Positions 63,299 through 64,000 of a stretch of 64,000 nt of DNA are shown here, in pieces (within the stretch, counting starts at the first letter, position 1; the number at the start of each line of letters is the position of its first letter). The notes beneath the pieces are model-generated. The model made no database searches. It saw only the letters and a list, made by a program, of their open reading frames with translations, and was not told where the DNA came from. The DNA comes from Lasiosphaeris hirsuta (lineage: Eukaryota; Ascomycota; Sordariomycetes; Sordariales; Lasiosphaeriaceae), in NCBI GenBank assembly GCA_030549175.1, contig JAUKUA010000006.1:2480001-2544000 (forward strand), written 5' to 3'. Both the position numbers and the translations under genes were made by a program.

Positions 63299-64000
63299 AT
63301 GGCTTCCCCACGCATCCGGCTTCACGGATCCCAGCTCCAACAACGCTTCACCATGGCCTTAATCATATCGAGGCCGCCAACGGCCGTATCTCGATTAGCT
63401 GTATCATCCCTATCAGCTGCACCTACGTTGGTATCGGCATCTACCATGCCTACTTCGGTAGGATCGAAGCAAGATGACGATCCCGGCACCGTACGTTTTA
63501 CCAACGTACAAGATCTGTTCAATGTGATAGATCACACTACAAGGGATTCCCTTACCGTTATAAGTACAGTATTACCTTAGCATTTCTATATAATATGCTA
63601 CTAGTTATTTAGATGTATCTCTTGATCGTCTCACCGAAATCGATCGTATACGAGAAGAGGAACGGCGCAAGTTCCGCTTTCGTTATTTCGACACCAAATC
63701 CCGGACCCTCATCATTACTATCATAACTACCCTTCATGAGGAACTCCACAAAGGGTTATATAACGAGTATATCAGGAAGGTTCACAAAAGGAGTTGGAGA
63801 GATATCGGTAATGCTACACGTCTAGCACAAGGTTATGCTGGACGAAGGGGTAAAGAGGGTGATTCAAGCGGTGGCCCAAAGCCTGAACGAGCTGGTAAAA
63901 GTGCCTGGCCAACACTTGTCATCGAGGCAGGATTCTCTCAGACATTGGCGCAATTGCGAATAGGTATGAGGCAGTGGTTTTCCACGTCAAACCACGAGGT
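63299..64000 (+). CDS. Unrecognised protein, 5' part (leaves the window at the right edge)
   Basis: Exon 1 (63299-63563) begins at ATG 63299 or, equally possibly, at ATG 63353. Its end reads DDDPGTVRFTNVQDLFNVID before a GTACAG donor. A 49-base AT-rich intron ends in ATTTAG and exon 2 (63613 onward) reads VSLDRLTEIDRIREEERRKF, then FDTKSRTLIITIITTLHEEL, LYNEYIRKVHKRSWRDIG and WPTLVIEAGFSQTLAQLRIG up to the edge. The last part recalls a fungal family with a PD-(D/E)XK-like core often spread by mobile DNA, but this is only a resemblance. Codon use is AT-richer than in neighbouring genes, which would fit a different origin. The 3' part is outside the window. Confidence 0.55.

Overview
The window is nuclear DNA of a filamentous ascomycete, most likely a Sordariomycete (Sordariales-like). 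The reasons are short introns of about 50-70 bases with GT...AG borders and CTAAC-type branch points, intron-split genes with no operons, and typical families of that group: a HET-domain gene, UstYa/DUF3328, DUF3433, DUF6594, DUF1989, a But2-domain secreted protein, a fungal P450 and a lactose-permease-like sugar porter. Only raw sequence was used. Exon borders below were set by hand from splice signals and reading-frame continuity, and family names rest on remembered motifs.

Left part (1-8 kb): the left edge holds the end of a gene for a secreted precursor whose exons each carry one diverged copy of a Kex2-type repeat (KR, then an acidic stretch, then an ALLxxKY-type motif). About 1.3 kb away lies a UstYa-type (DUF3328) gene with both histidine/cysteine motifs. 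Together they look like the edge of a dikaritin-type (ustiloxin/phomopsin-like) RiPP locus. Both genes show a one-base frame problem, so the locus may be decayed or the assembly may have indels. Three or four small cysteine-rich secreted proteins and a fungal PD-(D/E)XK-like nuclease gene follow.

Middle part (8-34 kb): a giant DUF3433 membrane protein, a type-B carboxylesterase, a P450, a polyglutamine/FAR1-type/ankyrin regulator, an RS-rich protein, a metallophosphoesterase with an in-frame TAG, a broken protein kinase, an unassigned conserved-looking protein, a C2H2 zinc-finger gene with a decayed relative 1 kb downstream, a But2-domain secreted protein and a basic serine-rich protein.

Right part (35-64 kb): a HET-domain gene broken by three TAG codons and frameshifts, a 4-kb gene-poor stretch, a seven-exon sugar transporter, a PHO4-family phosphate permease, a possible 121-base MITE, an arylacetamide-deacetylase-like hydrolase, a GH43-like glycosidase, a carotenoid oxygenase, a DUF6594 protein, a DJ-1/PfpI protein, a DUF1989 protein, a pair of tandem low-complexity lysine/serine units, a multi-pass membrane protein and the 5' part of an unrecognised gene that leaves the window.

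Several dead genes carry TAG or TAA where relatives would be expected to have CAG or CAA. This is the change expected from C-to-T mutation at CpA, as in repeat-induced point mutation (RIP), though that cause is an inference. Pure C tracts of 13-22 bases recur through the window. No tRNA, rRNA or CRISPR was found.
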